From positions 1 through 64,000 of the forward strand of contig JAEEND010000009.1 in the NCBI GenBank assembly GCA_016283575.1: 64,000 nucleotides of DNA, given 5' to 3'. The translations under genes and the position numbers were made by a program. Every line of letters begins with the position of its first letter. The first letter of the stretch is position 1. The notes beneath the pieces were generated by a model that was not told where the DNA came from, made no database searches, and was given only the letters and a program-made list of their open reading frames with translations. Positions 34,829-42,897 of the stretch are shown here, piece by piece. This DNA comes from Lachnospiraceae bacterium. GTDB lineage: Bacteria > Bacillota > Clostridia > Lachnospirales > Lachnospiraceae.

Positions 34829-36463
34829 ATGCCTGTTACAGATTTTTTGATTCGCAACGCAAAACTATATGGAAATGAAGTGGCTTTGATCGAGTTAAAC
34901 CCTGAAGAAAAGGACACTCGCAGAACCACATGGAAGGAATCGGAACTCATCGAGCCCACCCGTTCCGAAGTATACAGACGAGAAATCACCTGGGAAGTTT
35001 TCAATGAAAAAGCCAACAGATTTGCCAATATGCTCATGAGCCGCGGCATTAAAAAAGGAGACAAGGTAGCAATCATCATGTACAACTGCCTTGAGTGGCT
35101 TCCCATTTATTTTGGTATTTTAAAGACCGGTGCCATAGCGGTACCCTTCAATTTCCGTTATGATGCCGACGAGATCCTTTACTGCGTAGAGCTTGCGGAA
35201 GTTGATGTTATTCTTTTCGGACCCGAGTTTATCGGCCGTATCGAAACACACGCAGAGAAGCTTATGAACGGTCGCCTTCTTATTTATGTAGGTGACAATT
35301 GCCCCAATTTTGCGGAAAGCTATCGTGAACTTGTAGCTGACTGTTCATCAAAAGAACCTGATGTAAAGATCACGGAAGAAGATTTCGGCGCTATTTATTT
35401 TTCTTCGGGAACAACAGGTTTCCCCAAGGCAATCTTACATAAACATCAGTCCCTGACTCAGGCGGCTGAAATGGAGCAGAAGCACCACGGACAGGGTCGC
35501 GATGACATATTCTTATGCATCCCTCCCCTTTATCACACAGGCGCCAAGTTCCACTGGATGGGAAGCCTGGTGGCAGGTTCCAAGGCCGTGCTTCTTAAGG
35601 GAGCAAAGCCCGCGACCATTCTTTCTGCCGTATCAGACGAAAGATGTACTATTGTATGGCTTCTTGTGCCCTGGGCTCAGGATATTCTGGATGCATTTGA
35701 CAGAGGCGATCTGAATCCCGCTGATTATCATCTTTCCCAGTGGAGACTCATGCACATCGGCGCACAGCCCGTGCCCCCTTCACTGATCAAGCGCTGGAAA
35801 GAATATTTCCCGGATCATCAGTACGATACCAACTACGGTCTTTCCGAATCCACCGGTCCCGGATGCGTGCATCTCGGCGTTGAAAACATCCACAAGGTAG
35901 GGGCCATCGGCATTCCCGGTTATCGCTGGCAGTGCAAGATCGTTGACGAGAACGGCGTCGAGGTTAAGAAGGGCGATGTCGGAGAGCTTATTGTTAAGGG
36001 TCCCGGCGTCATGACATGTTATTACAACAACGAAGAAGCCACTCGCGAGTGCCTGAAAGACGGCTGGCTCTACACCGGCGACATGGCAATGCTTGATGAG
36101 GATGATTTTATCTTCCTTGTTGACCGTAAGAAGGATGTCATCGTAAGCGGCGGTGAAAATATCTACCCCGTTCAGATCGAAGATTTCCTTCGTAAGAACG
36201 ATAAGATCAAGGACGTTGCCGTTATCGGTCTTCCTGATCGTCGTCTCGGTGAGATCACCGCAGCCATTATCGAGGTAAAAGAAGGCATGTCTCTTACAAA
36301 AGAAGAGGTTGAGACCTTCTCCCTTGACCTTCCCCGCTATAAGCGACCCAAGGAGATCATCTTTGATGAAATCCCCAGAAATGCTACGGGTAAGATCGAA
36401 AAGCCTGTATTACGTAAGCGTTACGGCGCTGACAATTTAGTTGCAAAAGAAAATCAGGCATAA
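34829..36463 (+). CDS. AMP-forming acyl-CoA synthetase
   Basis: 544 residues, ANL superfamily. P-loop-like IYFSSGTTGFPKA, YGLSESTGPG (A5), GWLYTGDMAMLDEDDF (A7), DRKKDVIVSGGENIYP (A8) and C-terminal catalytic Lys in NATGKIEK (A10). It joins a carboxylic acid to CoA with ATP. Standing in front of indolepyruvate oxidoreductase genes, its likely substrate is an aryl acid such as phenyl- or indoleacetate (inference). Confidence 0.88.
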   Translation: MPVTDFLIRNAKLYGNEVALIELNPEEKDTRRTTWKESELIEPTRSEVYRREITWEVFNEKANRFANMLMSRGIKKGDKVAIIMYNCLEWLPIYFGILKTGAIAVPFNFRYDADEILYCVELAEVDVILFGPEFIGRIETHAEKLMNGRLLIYVGDNCPNFAESYRELVADCSSKEPDVKITEEDFGAIYFSSGTTGFPKAILHKHQSLTQAAEMEQKHHGQGRDDIFLCIPPLYHTGAKFHWMGSLVAGSKAVLLKGAKPATILSAVSDERCTIVWLLVPWAQDILDAFDRGDLNPADYHLSQWRLMHIGAQPVPPSLIKRWKEYFPDHQYDTNYGLSESTGPGCVHLGVENIHKVGAIGIPGYRWQCKIVDENGVEVKKGDVGELIVKGPGVMTCYYNNEEATRECLKDGWLYTGDMAMLDEDDFIFLVDRKKDVIVSGGENIYPVQIEDFLRKNDKIKDVAVIGLPDRRLGEITAAIIEVKEGMSLTKEEVETFSLDLPRYKRPKEIIFDEIPRNATGKIEKPVLRKRYGADNLVAKENQA

Positions 36464-36485
36464 TTATTTTGGAGTTTTTAGCAAT

Positions 36486-38216
36486 ATGAAGGAATTAATG
36501 TTAGGAAATAAGGCAGTTGCCAGAGGCATGTACGAAGCCGGAGTAAAGGTTATTTCAAGTTATCCCGGAACTCCCAGTACCGAAATTACCGAAGAGGCTG
36601 CCAAATATGATGAAATATACTGCGAGTGGGCGCCTAATGAAAAGGTTGCCATAGAAGTAGCCCACGGCGCAACCGTAGGCGGTGTGAGAGCTGCCTGCGC
36701 CATGAAACATGTAGGATTAAATGTTGCTGCGGATCCCTTATTTACCATTTCTTATCAGGGATTGAACGCAGGTCTTGTAGTGGTGGTGGCAGATGACCCC
36801 GGAATGCATTCTTCTCAGAATGAACAGGATTCACGTCACTATGCAAAGGCAAGCAAGGTTCCAATGCTCGAACCCTCTGATTCGGAAGAAGCAAGGATCT
36901 TTACAAAAAAAGCCTTTGAAATGTCTGAAAAGTTTAATACTCCCGTATTTATAAAGATGTGTACGAGAGTTGCTCATTCACAGAGCATTGTGGAAACCGC
37001 TGACAGAGTGGAAGTACAAAAGGTCCCTTATGTAAAGGACCCCACCAAGGTCATGATGACCAAGAATTCAAGAGATGCCCACGTGAGAGTTGAGGATCGC
37101 ACAAAGGCATTGGTTTCTTTTGCAGAGACCGATGAGATCAACAGACTTGAAATGCGCGATACCAAGATCGGTATTATCACATCTTCAACATCTTATCAGT
37201 ATGCTCGAGAGGTATTCGGTGAGGATGTATCAATACTTAAGCTCGGCATGGTATGGCCCATGCCCGTTGAAAAGATCAGGGATTTCGCATCCAAAGTAGA
37301 TAAACTCATAGTTCTTGAAGAACTCGATCCATTTATAGAAGAGCATGTGAGGATGCTCGGAATTGACTGTACAGGCAAGGATAAGCTTCCTGTATGCGGT
37401 GAGTTTTCACAGAATCTTATACGTGAATGCTTCGGCCTTGATGCAGGTAAGGGAGTGAAGCTTTCGGACGAAATTCCCATGAGACCTCCCGTTATGTGTG
37501 CGGGCTGCCCTCACAGAGGAATTTTCTACGTGCTTAAGAAACATAAGTTAAATGTATATGGTGATATCGGCTGCTACACTTTAGGCGCCGTAGCTCCACT
37601 TAATGCAATGGACTTAAATGTCTGCATGGGAGCTTCCTGTTCCGGACTTCACGGCTTTAACAAAGCCATGGGAGAAGAAGGTGAGAAAAGAAGCGTAGGT
37701 GTCATCGGAGATTCTACTTTTGTTCACTCCGGTATGACAGGTATCACTGATATTTCTTATAACATGACCAATTCTACGGTGATCATTCTCGATAATTCCA
37801 TTACCGGTATGACGGGACATCAGCAGAATCCCACCACCGGTAAGAATTTACGGGGAGAACCTGCCGGTAAGATAGATTTAGAGGCTCTTTGCAGAGCTTT
37901 AGGTTTCAACAGAGTGGTAGTGGTGGATCCCTATGATCTTAACGAAACCGAAAGGGTGATCATGGAAGAACTGGAGGCACCGGAACCTTCCATAATAATC
38001 AGCAGGCGCCCTTGCGTAATGATCAAGGGTACTGTTCCCAATCCTCCCATTAAGGTCAACACGGATAAGTGTGTAGGCTGTAAGGCTTGTATGAGCATCG
38101 GCTGCCCCGCTATTTCCGTACGTGACAAGAAGGCAGTTATAGATACGACTCTCTGTATCGGCTGCAAGGTATGTACTAAGTTATGTAAGATGGGAGCTTT
38201 GGATAATGGAAACTAA
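36486..38216 (+). CDS. iorA: Indolepyruvate ferredoxin oxidoreductase, alpha subunit
   Basis: 576 residues from ATG 36486; an upstream in-frame ATG (36441) lies inside the synthetase gene. N-terminal pyrimidine-binding domain (SSYPGTPSTEITE), TPP-binding domain (GDIGCYTLG and GDSTFVHSG...NSITGMTG) and a C-terminal 2[4Fe-4S] ferredoxin domain (CVGCKACMSIGCP, CIGCKVCTKLCK). Converts aryl pyruvates plus CoA to aryl-acetyl-CoA and CO2 with ferredoxin; the reaction is reversible. Confidence 0.95.
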   Translation: MKELMLGNKAVARGMYEAGVKVISSYPGTPSTEITEEAAKYDEIYCEWAPNEKVAIEVAHGATVGGVRAACAMKHVGLNVAADPLFTISYQGLNAGLVVVVADDPGMHSSQNEQDSRHYAKASKVPMLEPSDSEEARIFTKKAFEMSEKFNTPVFIKMCTRVAHSQSIVETADRVEVQKVPYVKDPTKVMMTKNSRDAHVRVEDRTKALVSFAETDEINRLEMRDTKIGIITSSTSYQYAREVFGEDVSILKLGMVWPMPVEKIRDFASKVDKLIVLEELDPFIEEHVRMLGIDCTGKDKLPVCGEFSQNLIRECFGLDAGKGVKLSDEIPMRPPVMCAGCPHRGIFYVLKKHKLNVYGDIGCYTLGAVAPLNAMDLNVCMGASCSGLHGFNKAMGEEGEKRSVGVIGDSTFVHSGMTGITDISYNMTNSTVIILDNSITGMTGHQQNPTTGKNLRGEPAGKIDLEALCRALGFNRVVVVDPYDLNETERVIMEELEAPEPSIIISRRPCVMIKGTVPNPPIKVNTDKCVGCKACMSIGCPAISVRDKKAVIDTTLCIGCKVCTKLCKMGALDNGN

Positions 38217-38784
38217 AAATATAATGATTGTTGGTGTTGGGGGACAGGGTACACTCCTTGCAAGCAAGTTGCTTGGATATGTGCTCCTTAAAAAGGGTTA
38301 TGACGTTAAAGTGTCGGAAGTTCACGGCATGAGCCAGAGAGGTGGCTCGGTTGTTACATATGTCCGCTACGGCGAGCATGTTTATTCCCCGGTTATTGAT
38401 AAAGGGGAAGCCGATGTGATCATTTCTTTTGAACTTTTAGAAGCGGCAAGATGGCTTGAATATTTAAAGCCAAACGGCCGGATCATAGTAAACACTCAGC
38501 GCATAGATCCAATGCCCGTAATAACAGGGCAGGCAGAATACCCCGATAATCTTGTAGCTAAATTACGAGAAGCGGGAGCAAAAGTTGATGAGGAAGATTT
38601 CCTTGCAGTGGCTGAAAATGCCGGTTCAAAGAAAACCGTTAACATTGCTATCCTTGGCCGATTCTCTGAGTACTTACCTGAAATAAGCGATGAACTTTGG
38701 ACTGAAGCCCTGGAAACCCAGGTGCCGGCAAAATTTCTTGAACTTAACAAGAAGGCCTTTCTGCTCGGAAAAGAAAGCAGATGA
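38206..38784 (+). CDS. iorB: Indolepyruvate ferredoxin oxidoreductase, beta subunit
   Basis: 192 residues, gamma-type POR domain. GVGGQGTLLASKLLG at the N-terminus and VHGMSQRGGSVVTYVRYG are diagnostic. Overlaps iorA by 11 nt, consistent with tight subunit coupling. Confidence 0.95.
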   Translation: METKNIMIVGVGGQGTLLASKLLGYVLLKKGYDVKVSEVHGMSQRGGSVVTYVRYGEHVYSPVIDKGEADVIISFELLEAARWLEYLKPNGRIIVNTQRIDPMPVITGQAEYPDNLVAKLREAGAKVDEEDFLAVAENAGSKKTVNIAILGRFSEYLPEISDELWTEALETQVPAKFLELNKKAFLLGKESR

Positions 38785-39626
38785 TAATTGATTTTCACAC
38801 ACATTCTTTTCCCGAAAGTATTTCAAAAAGAGTGATGTCAACCCTTTCGGGAAGTGTAAATTTGAATCCTTTTACGGACGGTACATATTTGGGACTGCGT
38901 CGATCCATGGTACTTGCGGGAGTGGACGTATCGGTTGTGTTGCCCATAGCTACCACCAAGGAACAGACAAAAACCATAAATAAAGTTGCCCTTGAAAAGA
39001 ACAGAGATTTTTCGGAGACCGGAATCCTTTCTTTTGGCTCGGTGCATCCTGATAATAAAGATTACAGAACCATCCTAAAAGATTTAAAGGAGCAGGGAGT
39101 TAAGGGTATCAAGGTACATCCCGTATTTCAGAATGTTCCCATCGATGATACCCGTTTCATGGATCTTATTTATGAAGCATCGGCTCAAGGCTTTGTGATC
39201 GTGACCCATGCGGGAAATGATATAAGCTATCCGGGCCGTGATGAAGCATCCATCCACAGGATCGACAGAATGCTTACGGAAGTTAAGCCTGACAAGATGG
39301 TCCTTGCGCATATGGGTGGTTTCGGCGAATGGGCGGAAGTTGCGGATATCTTAAATAAGCACCGCGTTTACATCGACACTTCTTTTTCGCTGCTTAAGCC
39401 TGACTACAGTGATGAAAAGCATGTCTGGAAGGAAGAGAAAGTGCGCATTTCACGTGATATTGCGATCGATATAATCCGTGCGGTGGGCACCAATCGTATT
39501 TTATTCGGTTCCGACAGTCCCTGGTTATCACAGCGCGATTCCATCAAAGTCTTATCCGACTATTTCCGCGGTGACGGCTTAAGTAAGGTCCTTGGCATTA
39601 ATGCAAAGATGTTACTTGGCATTTAG
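38781..39626 (+). CDS. Amidohydrolase-family (TIM-barrel) hydrolase or decarboxylase
   Basis: 281 residues, Amidohydro_2 type. HTHSFPE metal site at the start, GIKVHPVFQ after strand 4, VTHAG, LAHMGG and FGSDSPW with the late Asp. Overlaps iorB by 4 nt, so it belongs to the aryl-acid operon; it may hydrolyse or decarboxylate an aromatic intermediate, but its role is not established. Confidence 0.8.
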   Translation: MIIDFHTHSFPESISKRVMSTLSGSVNLNPFTDGTYLGLRRSMVLAGVDVSVVLPIATTKEQTKTINKVALEKNRDFSETGILSFGSVHPDNKDYRTILKDLKEQGVKGIKVHPVFQNVPIDDTRFMDLIYEASAQGFVIVTHAGNDISYPGRDEASIHRIDRMLTEVKPDKMVLAHMGGFGEWAEVADILNKHRVYIDTSFSLLKPDYSDEKHVWKEEKVRISRDIAIDIIRAVGTNRILFGSDSPWLSQRDSIKVLSDYFRGDGLSKVLGINAKMLLGI

Positions 39627-39655
39627 TGTTATATCTTAATTACAGTCTGCGATTT

Positions 39656-39685
39656 AAAAAGAACACTTCTTAAGTGTTCTTTTTT
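39656..39685 (+). terminator. Intrinsic terminator of the aryl-acid operon
   Basis: AAGAACACTT / AAGTGTTCTT with loop CTT and a TTTTTT tail. Confidence 0.9.
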
Positions 39686-39697
39686 CAATGGACTATA

Positions 39698-39706
39698 TGT
39701 TATAAT
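39698..39706 (+). promoter_or_regulatory. Extended -10 promoter of the MATE gene
   Basis: TGTTATAAT, an extended -10 element (TGN + TATAAT), with no good -35. Confidence 0.55.
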
Positions 39707-39754
39707 CAAAAATGCTGATTTATATAAAGAATATCACTATTCATCAGGAGTTAC

Positions 39755-41113
39755 ATGAAATTCGGTGTTAAACAATACAGGAAGCCGATGCTTGCGCTGG
39801 CGATCCCAATCATCATTCAAAATTTAATAGATTCGACCATAAGTTCCACCGACGTAATAATGCTTAATTTCGTAGGGCAGGATGCGATTTCCGCAGTTTC
39901 CCTTGCAGCTAATTTCAGCAGCATTATCTTCATGGTCTACTACGGCCTGGGTACCGGTATCACCATGCTCGGAGCCCAGTATTACGGTAAGGGCGACATC
40001 AAGGCTATCAGAGTGGTTCACGGTATTGCCCTAAGATTATCGCTTATTGTTTCCGCTTTATTTGCGGCGGGCGCCTTCTTTATACCACGTCATATGATGT
40101 ACATTTTTACGAAGGACGAGAATCTTATAGCTCTCGGCGCTTCGTATTTAAGATATATGGGCATTGCTTATATATGCTGGGGTGTCATTGAAATATTCTT
40201 ATCAAGCATGCGTTGTGTGGGCAGGGTTAAGACCTCAATGTTTCTTAATCTCATGGCCTTCGGTATCAACATTGTCTTAAATGCAACCTTTATTTTCGGC
40301 CTTTTCGGTGCTCCAAAGCTTGGAGTTGCGGGAGTTGCTCTCGGCACGGCTCTTTCAAGAGTGGCAGAGCTTATAGGTTGTATCATTGTTTCTTTATACA
40401 GTAAAGACATTCACATCGATTTAAAGATGATGTTTGTTAAGAATAAAGTTCTTTTTTCGGACTTTAGGAAAATGGCTATGCCGGCTCTCATCAATGATAT
40501 TATCTGGGGCCTTGCTTTTTCAATGTATTCGGTAATTCTCGGGCACTTAGGATCCGATGCTGTTGCGGCCAATTCTCTCGTGTCCGTTGTGCGTAATTTC
40601 GGATCCATCATGTGCTTTGCCATGGCAAGCGGCGGCACCATCTATTTAGGTCAGGTCATGGGTGAAGGTCGTATAGATGAAGCTGCGGATGTGGCAAAAG
40701 AACTCATGTTTTTAACCATAGCATCAGCTGCCATCGGTTCAGTGATAATTGCGGCGGCATCCCCATTTGTCATGATGTTTGCAGATCTTACGGATACTGC
40801 CATGGGATATCTAAAATACATGCTCATGATAAATGTGTATTATATCTTCGGAGGAGCTGTAAATACCACCCTTATAGCCGGCGTCTTCAGAGCGGGAGGC
40901 GACAGCAAATACGGCATGAAGGTGGATGTTATCGATATGTGGTGTTACGCTGTGCCCTTAGGTTTCTTGTCGGCATTTGTACTTAAGCTCCCCGTAATGT
41001 GGGTTTATTTCCTTCTTTGCACCGATGAATTCGTAAAATGGCCCTGGGTACTACGGCACTACAGGTCAGGTAAATGGATAAAGAATATTACCAGGGAAGA
41101 CTGGGATAAATAG
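39755..41113 (+). CDS. MATE-family efflux transporter
   Basis: 452 residues, about twelve hydrophobic helices in two related halves. N-terminal half begins LALAIPIIIQNLIDS and has the MATE-typical YGLGTGITMLGAQYYG; the second half contains NSLVSVVRNFGSIMCF. Exports cationic drugs or metabolites against Na+ or H+. Substrate unknown. Followed by the aldolase gene after 15 bp, probably one transcript. Confidence 0.92.
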   Translation: MKFGVKQYRKPMLALAIPIIIQNLIDSTISSTDVIMLNFVGQDAISAVSLAANFSSIIFMVYYGLGTGITMLGAQYYGKGDIKAIRVVHGIALRLSLIVSALFAAGAFFIPRHMMYIFTKDENLIALGASYLRYMGIAYICWGVIEIFLSSMRCVGRVKTSMFLNLMAFGINIVLNATFIFGLFGAPKLGVAGVALGTALSRVAELIGCIIVSLYSKDIHIDLKMMFVKNKVLFSDFRKMAMPALINDIIWGLAFSMYSVILGHLGSDAVAANSLVSVVRNFGSIMCFAMASGGTIYLGQVMGEGRIDEAADVAKELMFLTIASAAIGSVIIAAASPFVMMFADLTDTAMGYLKYMLMINVYYIFGGAVNTTLIAGVFRAGGDSKYGMKVDVIDMWCYAVPLGFLSAFVLKLPVMWVYFLLCTDEFVKWPWVLRHYRSGKWIKNITREDWDK

Positions 41114-41128
41114 AAGTGAGGTTTTAAT

Positions 41129-42154
41129 ATGTTAAGCTTTGAGAATGACTACAGCGCGGGAGCGCATCCTGAGGTTTTAAAGCACCTTCAGGAAACCAAT
41201 ATGGAGATTTTATCGGGTTACGGTACAGATACCTATACGGACTCTGCAAAAGAAAAGATAAAGAAATTCTTTAACTGCCCCGAAGGTGACGTTTACTTTA
41301 TAACCGGCGGAACTCAGACAAACCAGCTCATCATAAGCACCATGCTTGAAAATTATGAAGGAGTTGTGGCTGCTACCACAGGTCATGTGAGTGGCCATGA
41401 AGCAGGCGCGATTGAATATACAGGACACAAGGTTCTTACCGTTCCCGGCCACGCAGGCAAGATGGATGCGGGAGAGTTAAAGGTATTCTTACAGGATTTT
41501 TATGCTGACGGAAATCATGAACACATGGTATTTCCCGGTATGGTTTACATTTCCTTCCCTACTGAATACGGTACAATCTATTCTAAAAAAGAACTCGAAG
41601 ATATTTACGCAGTATGCCGTGAATTTGATATGCCCTTATTTATTGACGGAGCCCGTCTTGGTTACGGCTTAGTAAGCTCAGCCTGCGACATAAAGCCCGA
41701 GGATCTTCCGAAACTCTGTGATGTATTTTATGCAGGTGGCACCAAGGTTGGCGCGCTTTGCGGTGAAGCCGTTGTATTTACTCATAATAATGCTCCCGGT
41801 CATTTTGTGACACAGATAAAGCAGCACGGAGCTCTTCTTGCCAAGGGACGACTTAATTCCGTTCAGTTTGATGCGCTTTTCACTGATAACTTATATTTAA
41901 AGATAAGCCAAAATGCCATCGATCTTGCTGAAGAACTTAAGAAAATCTTTGCGGAAAGAGGATATAAGTTCTTTCTTGATTCTCCCACAAACCAGCAGTT
42001 TTTTATTATGGAGAATTCAAAGCTCGAAGAATTAAAAGATAAAGTTAAGTACGGTTTCTGGGAAAAATATGATGAAACCCATACGGTTGTGCGCTTTGCA
42101 ACTGCCTGGTATACCAAAAAAGAAGACCTGGAAGAGCTTAAGAAATATATTTAG
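41129..42154 (+). CDS. Low-specificity threonine aldolase / beta-eliminating lyase family
   Basis: 341 residues, fold type I PLP enzyme. NDYSAGAHPEVLKHL start, FITGGTQTNQLIIST PLP-phosphate site, FIDGARLGYG with the PLP-binding Asp, and GGTKVGALCGEAVVF with the Schiff-base Lys. Cleaves L-threonine or allo-threonine to glycine and acetaldehyde. GTGAGG ribosome binding site. Confidence 0.88.
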   Translation: MLSFENDYSAGAHPEVLKHLQETNMEILSGYGTDTYTDSAKEKIKKFFNCPEGDVYFITGGTQTNQLIISTMLENYEGVVAATTGHVSGHEAGAIEYTGHKVLTVPGHAGKMDAGELKVFLQDFYADGNHEHMVFPGMVYISFPTEYGTIYSKKELEDIYAVCREFDMPLFIDGARLGYGLVSSACDIKPEDLPKLCDVFYAGGTKVGALCGEAVVFTHNNAPGHFVTQIKQHGALLAKGRLNSVQFDALFTDNLYLKISQNAIDLAEELKKIFAERGYKFFLDSPTNQQFFIMENSKLEELKDKVKYGFWEKYDETHTVVRFATAWYTKKEDLEELKKYI

Positions 42155-42185
42155 TCTTTTAGAAATTATAAAAAGTAAACATGGT

Positions 42186-42221
42186 GAAAGCCCCCGAAGG
42201 AAGATTTCAACGGGGGCTTTC
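42186..42221. terminator. Bidirectional terminator between convergent genes
   Basis: 11-bp stem GAAAGCCCCCG / CGGGGGCTTTC (42186-42196 with 42211-42221), between the aldolase and the convergent beta-phosphoglucomutase gene. Only short T-runs. Confidence 0.75.
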
Positions 42222-42237
42222 GAGGTTGAAAATGAAT

Positions 42238-42897
42238 TTAAGCGGTCAGCATTTTTATTATCGGATCGAGACTTAATTCCTCAGTTCCCTTCAGTATTAA
42301 GTCAGCCTTTTTCATTTTTTCAGTACTGCCTACTCCGATAGACACCATGCCTGCAGCATTTATTGCATCTATTCCGGCTTCGGAATCTTCGATACCGCAG
42401 CATTCGGCGGGATCTTCGTTAAGATTCTCGGCACAGTTAAGAAAGATATCGGGATAGGGTTTGCTTCTTTTTATGGAAGAAGCATCTGCCATGTAGTCAA
42501 AGTAGTGACCGATCTCAAGTCGCTTTATTATTTCAGGCGCGTTCTTGCTGGCCGATGCAAGGGCTACTTTGATATTTCTTTTCTTACAATCCTTAAGCAG
42601 TTCTTCAATGCCGGGCAGGAGATCTTTTTTGGTGATGGCTTTGATCATTTCCTTGTAGATTTCATTCTTTTCCGTTGCGAGTTCTTCTTTCATGCTTTCG
42701 GGATATGCATCTCGGCCTTTGGCATTATCCAATATCAGGTTAAGAGATTCCATTCTCGATACGCCCTTGAGCTTTTCGTTGTAGGATTTGTCAAATGGTA
42801 TATTCATGCGGTCGGCAAGCACTTTCCAGGCCGCATAGTGGTAAGCGGCTGAATCCGTAATCACGCCGTCCAAATCAAATATTACTGCTTTAAGCAT
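42238..42897 (-). CDS. pgmB: Beta-phosphoglucomutase
   Basis: 219 residues, HAD fold. FDLDGVITDS with Asp8 and Asp10, a helical cap (GVSRMESLNLIL is the substrate loop), VALASASKNA motif II, and CCGIEDSEAGIDAINAAG motif III/IV. Converts beta-glucose 1-phosphate from the adjacent GH65 enzyme to glucose 6-phosphate. Overlaps the GH65 stop by 8 nt. Confidence 0.93.
   Translation of the reverse strand: MLKAVIFDLDGVITDSAAYHYAAWKVLADRMNIPFDKSYNEKLKGVSRMESLNLILDNAKGRDAYPESMKEELATEKNEIYKEMIKAITKKDLLPGIEELLKDCKKRNIKVALASASKNAPEIIKRLEIGHYFDYMADASSIKRSKPYPDIFLNCAENLNEDPAECCGIEDSEAGIDAINAAGMVSIGVGSTEKMKKADLILKGTEELSLDPIIKMLTA

Noticed and set aside
36441-36485. Upstream start of iorA
   Set aside because: This start lies inside the synthetase gene; a proper Shine-Dalgarno and family-like N-terminus begin at 36486.
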